Shown piece after piece: positions 60,664 through 64,000 of a stretch of DNA of 64,000 nucleotides; the first letter of the stretch is position 1, and each line of letters opens with the position of its first letter. Position numbers and translations under genes: made by a program. Origin of the DNA: Bradyrhizobium arachidis (GTDB lineage Bacteria > Pseudomonadota > Alphaproteobacteria > Rhizobiales > Xanthobacteraceae); the NCBI RefSeq assembly GCF_015291705.1, contig NZ_CP030050.1, positions 7,254,001 to 7,318,000 of the forward strand, in the 5' to 3' direction. The notes beneath the pieces were generated by a model. The model ran no database searches, was not told the origin of the DNA, and was given only the letters and a program-made list of their open reading frames with translations.

Positions 60664-61457
60664 TCCGCTCCTCCTGCCTCGCCCTTGCCTGCGCCGGTTC
60701 TGGAGCGTTCGTCGAGGGCTTCCATCAGAACCGGCACGCCGACGGCGCATGCGTGCACGCCGAGATGTGCGGTCATCTGAAGGACCTGCACGATCTCGCG
60801 CTGGTCGATGCCAAGCCGCAGGGCGCGCCTGATCTGCACACGCAGCCCGTGCGGATCGAGCCCCGTGAAGCAGGCGTTCAATGCGATCGAGATCAGACAT
60901 CGCGAGCGCTGGTCGAGACCACCTTCGGCGTGCCCGCCCGCGAGGAGATCGAGCATAACGGCGAAATAGCCGGGATCGTGCCGCAGCCATTGCTCGCAGA
61001 AGTCGGGCCAGTCTCCGAATTTCGCCACATAGGCGCTCCGGAGCGCCCTCTGCCCGTCCGTCAGCTCGGGCTGATCGACCGCGAGGCCCGCGCTTGCCAA
61101 TTCCTCGGCAAGGATATTGATGCCGACATTGCTGCCGTCGAGCCCCTGAGCCGTCGCGAGCCGGAATACGTCGATGATCTCCTGCGCCGAGGCTCCCGCC
61201 TGAAGCGCAAGAACGAGGTGCAGCGCGAGGCCGGAACGGAACAGATGCGTTGCCGAACCGTCGAGCGCGACATAGATCAGCTCCCGCATCTTGGGCGACA
61301 GCGGCCCCTTCTCCGCGGCATAGCCCGCATATCTGCCGTAGGTCTGGAGAAATTCGGGATCGAGGCGCAACAGGCCTTCCGTCCAGGGCCGCCAATAGCC
61401 GCGGGCCTTGACGTAGGCGTCCTTCAGCGCCTGCTGTTCCGGCGTCAGATTGGACAT
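60660..61457 (-). CDS. Double carboxymuconolactone-decarboxylase (CMD) domain protein
   Basis: 265 residues from ATG 61457. Two CMD repeats: LSPKMRELIYVALDGSATHLFRSGLALHL and LDQRSRCLISIALNACFTGLDPHGLRVQI. Each keeps the His at the end of the helix; neither has the CxxC of AhpD-type peroxidases, so a peroxidase role is unlikely. CMD proteins of this kind occur in aromatic and lactone catabolism. Position between an SDR gene and tctB places it in the same pathway. Confidence 0.85.
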   Translation of the reverse strand: MSNLTPEQQALKDAYVKARGYWRPWTEGLLRLDPEFLQTYGRYAGYAAEKGPLSPKMRELIYVALDGSATHLFRSGLALHLVLALQAGASAQEIIDVFRLATAQGLDGSNVGINILAEELASAGLAVDQPELTDGQRALRSAYVAKFGDWPDFCEQWLRHDPGYFAVMLDLLAGGHAEGGLDQRSRCLISIALNACFTGLDPHGLRVQIRRALRLGIDQREIVQVLQMTAHLGVHACAVGVPVLMEALDERSRTGAGKGEAGGAE

Positions 61458-61470
61458 CGCGATCGTCCCG

Positions 61471-62244
61471 TCAGGCAATGTTGGTCAGGGTGATGCCGCC
61501 GTCGACGGTGAGCACCTGCGCCGAGATGAAGCCGCTCTCGTCGCCGGCGAGAAAGCAGATCGCCTTGGCGATGTCGTCGACGGTGCCGAGCCGCCCCAGC
61601 GGCGTCCGCGCGACCCGGCGCGCATCGAGCTCGGCGTTGCGGTTGCGCATCGTGCCCTCGGTCGGAATCGCCGAGGGCGCGACCGCGTTGACGCGGATGT
61701 TGCGCGCGCCGAGCTCGGCCGCGGCCGCCCGCGTGATGCCCATGACGCCGGCCTTGATGCCGCTATAGACGATGCTGTTCTTGGCTGAGATCAGGCCGGC
61801 CACCGAGGCGACGTTGACGATGGCGCCGCCGCGCTCGGCGTCCATGACCTCCGCGGCGGCCTGGATTCCCCAGATGATCGCCTTGAAGCCGATGTTGAGC
61901 ATGCGATCGATGGTTTCCGGAGCGATGTCCGGGACGGATTGATAGCGCACCCACGCCGCGTTGTTGACGAGGATGTCGAAACGCCTCTGACGCTCCGCCA
62001 ATCCGAGAACCGCCTGCCGCATGCCGTCGCGGCTGGAAACGTCCTGCGTGACGGCAACCGCGTTGCCGCCCGCTGCCTTGATCGCATCCACCGTGCTATC
62101 AACAAATTCCGGCTTCAAATCATTGACGCCGACGATCGCGCCGCGCGCGGCCAGCTTGAGCGCGGTCGCGCGGCCGATGCCATTGCCAGCGCCGGTGACG
62201 AGGGCGATGCGGCCTGCGAGGGTTTGATCCTTGATCTCGGTCAT
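61471..62244 (-). CDS. Short-chain dehydrogenase/reductase
   Basis: 257 residues from ATG 62244 (GAGGAGA upstream). Cofactor loop TGAGNGIGRA, Asn-Asn-Ala-Ala (VNNAAWVRY), catalytic Ser in VASVAGL and Tyr-x-x-x-Lys in VYSGIKAGV, C-terminal VDGGITL. Asp after the second strand (NDLKPE) favours NAD+. Probably oxidises a hydroxy intermediate, perhaps a 3-hydroxyacyl-CoA. Confidence 0.93.
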   Translation of the reverse strand: MTEIKDQTLAGRIALVTGAGNGIGRATALKLAARGAIVGVNDLKPEFVDSTVDAIKAAGGNAVAVTQDVSSRDGMRQAVLGLAERQRRFDILVNNAAWVRYQSVPDIAPETIDRMLNIGFKAIIWGIQAAAEVMDAERGGAIVNVASVAGLISAKNSIVYSGIKAGVMGITRAAAAELGARNIRVNAVAPSAIPTEGTMRNRNAELDARRVARTPLGRLGTVDDIAKAICFLAGDESGFISAQVLTVDGGITLTNIA

Positions 62245-62254
62245 GACTATCTCC

Positions 62255-63283
62255 TCACGCTCCCGTCTCTGCGAACGGTGCAATTTCCGACACGTAACGG
62301 CGGCCGAATGCGCTGATCAGGCCGCTGGCATCGCCCTGTGCCTGGAGCGTGCGGATGCGGCGCAAATGGCGATGCACCGGCACGTCCCAGGTGAAACCCA
62401 TGCCGCCATGCATCTGTAGCGCGCCTTCGCTGATCGAGCTGCCATAGGTCGCTGCCGCCAGGAACGCCGCATCACGCTGAACCGGGCCACCGCCCTCGGA
62501 CAGGCCGCGCGTGATCGCATGACGGATACTCTCTAATCCCAATTTCTGGCGCGCCAGCGCATGGCGGATGGCCTGATTATAGGACAAGGCGTGGCCGAAC
62601 TGACGGCGCGTCGAGGCATGCTCCTGCGCGAGCGCCAGGCACGCCTCAGCCGATCCCAGGATGGCCGCGGCACGAAGCACATTGGCATCCGAGTTGAGCC
62701 CATTCCATGTTCCGGCCGGCAGGACGGAGCCGATGGGAACTTCGACTTTCTCAAGCCGCACCACGTGCTCCGGCACCGTCAGGTCGAGGCCGGCCGCGTC
62801 CTCCACCAGGACGCCTTTGGCATTGGCCGGGATCAGCGCTGCCGCACCACCACTCATCCGTACCAGGATGTGGTCGACCGATGCAGCGCAAGGGGCGCGC
62901 GCGAGCGTACCGCTCAGCATCAGCAGTCCGTCTTCCCGGTCGGCGATCGCCTCGCCCTGCCAGGCGATCGTCGCCAGCTTCTCGCCGGACACGATCGCAC
63001 CGGCAAGACGCGTCAGCGACGACTGGAGCAGCCGGCTGACGAGAATGGTTTCCAGCAGCGGGAAGCCGAGCAATCCCGAATGCGCGGCCGCGATCACCGG
63101 CACTGCGAAGCCGAGCGGCAGGGCAAGCCCACCCACCTCCTCATCCGCGATGACGCCGAGCAAACCGTCGCCGGCGAGGTTGCGCGCCTGTTCGCGAACG
63201 TCCAGGCCCGCGCATGCGATCACTGCGCGTGTCGCGGTTGCCGCGAACTCGGCGGGCTGAAGTCCTTCGGCCATGCTCATCAT
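62255..63283 (-). CDS. Acyl-CoA dehydrogenase-like protein without the usual catalytic Glu
   Basis: 342 residues. Shorter than typical ACADs (about 380). Retains STRRQFGHALSYNQAIRHALA and the C-terminal MHGGMGFTWDVPVHRHLRR, but where the first dehydrogenase has YEGT this one reads LQAQGDASG, with no Glu. The N-terminal half is diverged. Such chains form the partner subunit in two-gene acyl-CoA dehydrogenases acting on steroid or alicyclic acids. GAGGACG before ATG 63283; ATGs at 63280 and 63274 are also possible. Confidence 0.85.
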   Translation of the reverse strand: MMSMAEGLQPAEFAATATRAVIACAGLDVREQARNLAGDGLLGVIADEEVGGLALPLGFAVPVIAAAHSGLLGFPLLETILVSRLLQSSLTRLAGAIVSGEKLATIAWQGEAIADREDGLLMLSGTLARAPCAASVDHILVRMSGGAAALIPANAKGVLVEDAAGLDLTVPEHVVRLEKVEVPIGSVLPAGTWNGLNSDANVLRAAAILGSAEACLALAQEHASTRRQFGHALSYNQAIRHALARQKLGLESIRHAITRGLSEGGGPVQRDAAFLAAATYGSSISEGALQMHGGMGFTWDVPVHRHLRRIRTLQAQGDASGLISAFGRRYVSEIAPFAETGA

Positions 63284-63320
63284 CGTCCTCTTCTCAAAAC
63301 CCTGCGACTACAATCGTTCA

Positions 63321-64000
63321 CTAGGCGAGATACCCGCCGTCGACCGGCAGGATGACGCCGTTGACATAGGAGGCCATCGCCGATGCCAGAAAGATCACGG
63401 GTCCAGCGATCTCGTTGGGCTGCCCTACGCGCTTCATAGGGGTGCGCGCCATCAGGCCGGAGAGCCGCGCCGGATTGTCGCGCGTGCTTTCGCTCATCTC
63501 GGTCGCGATGATGCCGGGCGCAACGGCGTTGACCCGGATGCCGTCGGGCGCGAGATCGCGGGCCAGCGCCTGCGTGAACAACCGCACCGCCCCCTTGGAC
63601 GGCGAATAGCCGAGCGCACCATTCATGCCGCCAAAGGCCGCGACCGAGGCAACGTTGATGATGGACCCGTGCGTCTTGCGCAGCGCGGGGATGAAGGCAT
63701 GAACCACGTTGAAGGTGCCGTTGATGTTGACGTCGAAAACCTGGCGCCAGTTCTCGTGTGCCCGCGGGCTGTCGATCGACTCGCGGATGATGATGCCGGC
63801 ACTGTTGACGACGACGTCGGCGGGACCGATCTCCTCGTCCACGCGCTTCGCCAACTCGCCGCAGGCCGCAGCATCGGTCACATCGAGCGTGCAGGCCAGC
63901 GCCTCCTTGCCCGCGTCCCTGATCTCGCGCGCGGCAGACTCCGCCCGGTCCTGCCGCAAATCGGTCACGACCACCTTCGCGCCGGCAGCGGCGACGCCGA
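63321..64000 (-). CDS. Short-chain dehydrogenase/reductase, N-terminus beyond right edge
   Basis: About 226 C-terminal residues are inside the window; the frame continues past 64000 (AAAGAKVVVTDLRQDRAE at its left end), so the TGxxxGxG loop is outside. Visible: DVTD, VVNSAGIIIRES, catalytic Ser in VASVAAFGG, Tyr-x-x-x-Lys in YSPSKGAV and C-terminal PVDGGYLA. Asp at the end of strand 2 favours NAD+. First visible gene of the leftward catabolic run, 37 bp before the ACAD-like gene. Confidence 0.93.
   Translation of the reverse strand, partial: GVAAAGAKVVVTDLRQDRAESAAREIRDAGKEALACTLDVTDAAACGELAKRVDEEIGPADVVVNSAGIIIRESIDSPRAHENWRQVFDVNINGTFNVVHAFIPALRKTHGSIINVASVAAFGGMNGALGYSPSKGAVRLFTQALARDLAPDGIRVNAVAPGIIATEMSESTRDNPARLSGLMARTPMKRVGQPNEIAGPVIFLASAMASYVNGVILPVDGGYLA

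Noticed and set aside
59158-60780. Open frame of 540 codons opposite tctA and tctB
   Set aside because: Charged composition (Arg, His, Glu, Gln) with no fold signature; lies opposite well-defined membrane proteins.

Overview
The window looks like a chromosomal segment of an alphaproteobacterium close to Bradyrhizobium. The basis is high GC, the codon usage, a very close match to the BJP-1 type subclass B3 metallo-beta-lactamase of Bradyrhizobium, a hut pathway of the HutF type, many Bug/Ttt-type transport proteins, and intergenic repeats of a kind common in that genus. All family names come from reading translated sequence; no database search was run. I saw no rRNA, tRNA, CRISPR array, transposase, integrase or phage gene.

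Layout. 1-5.3 kb: the start of a tungstate-type binding protein (runs off the left edge), two exported or repeat-rich proteins of unknown function, a stub of a TonB-dependent receptor, an exported esterase and a B3 metallo-beta-lactamase. 5.6-7.6 kb: a membrane GGDEF-EAL protein. 7.6-18.2 kb: the histidine-utilisation region. hutI-hutH-hutU run left and hutF-hutC run right from a shared promoter holding a perfect 20-bp palindrome, the likely HutC operator. Downstream of hutC are an SsuABC/NMT1-type ABC transporter and an M20 amidohydrolase. No hutG is present, so this amidohydrolase is a candidate for the last step (N-formylglutamate to glutamate). 18.3-23.6 kb: a catalase-like protein that lacks the distal His, an AraC regulator, a BamA paralogue outside the usual lpx cluster, and a small exported protein. 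23.6-24.5 kb: about 1 kb of non-coding DNA with a perfect 31-bp inverted repeat and an RNA-like multi-branched element. 24.6-31.4 kb: a five-gene unit with outer-membrane factor, MacA, MacB, response regulator and histidine kinase. 31.5-33.6 kb: an MFS transporter and an orphan Bug-type binding protein.

33.9-47.8 kb: two large paralogous regulators (OmpR-type winged helix, NTPase, TPR; 945 and 944 residues) share a conserved upstream element. Between them lie an internally shortened LysR gene, a RidA protein, an ATC-hydrolase-like protein, MsrA, OsmC, a VOC protein and an HWE-type kinase. After the second regulator come an unknown protein, a Tat-exported epoxide-hydrolase-like enzyme, a 28-residue membrane peptide and an AraC regulator. 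Two of these genes are preceded by CTAAC direct repeats at 10-bp spacing. 48-53 kb: a membrane-anchored patatin-like protein in DNA of visibly lower GC, and a cytoplasmic BisC-like molybdoenzyme. 53.2-56.2 kb: a LysR regulator divergent from a 14-helix drug-efflux MFS, then a RidA protein.

56.3-64 kb: a leftward run of at least eight genes (SDR, acyl-CoA dehydrogenase, SDR, double CMD-domain protein, TctB, TctA, acyl-CoA dehydrogenase, class III CoA transferase). It reads as uptake of a carboxylic acid, CoA activation and beta-oxidation-like breakdown of an unidentified substrate.
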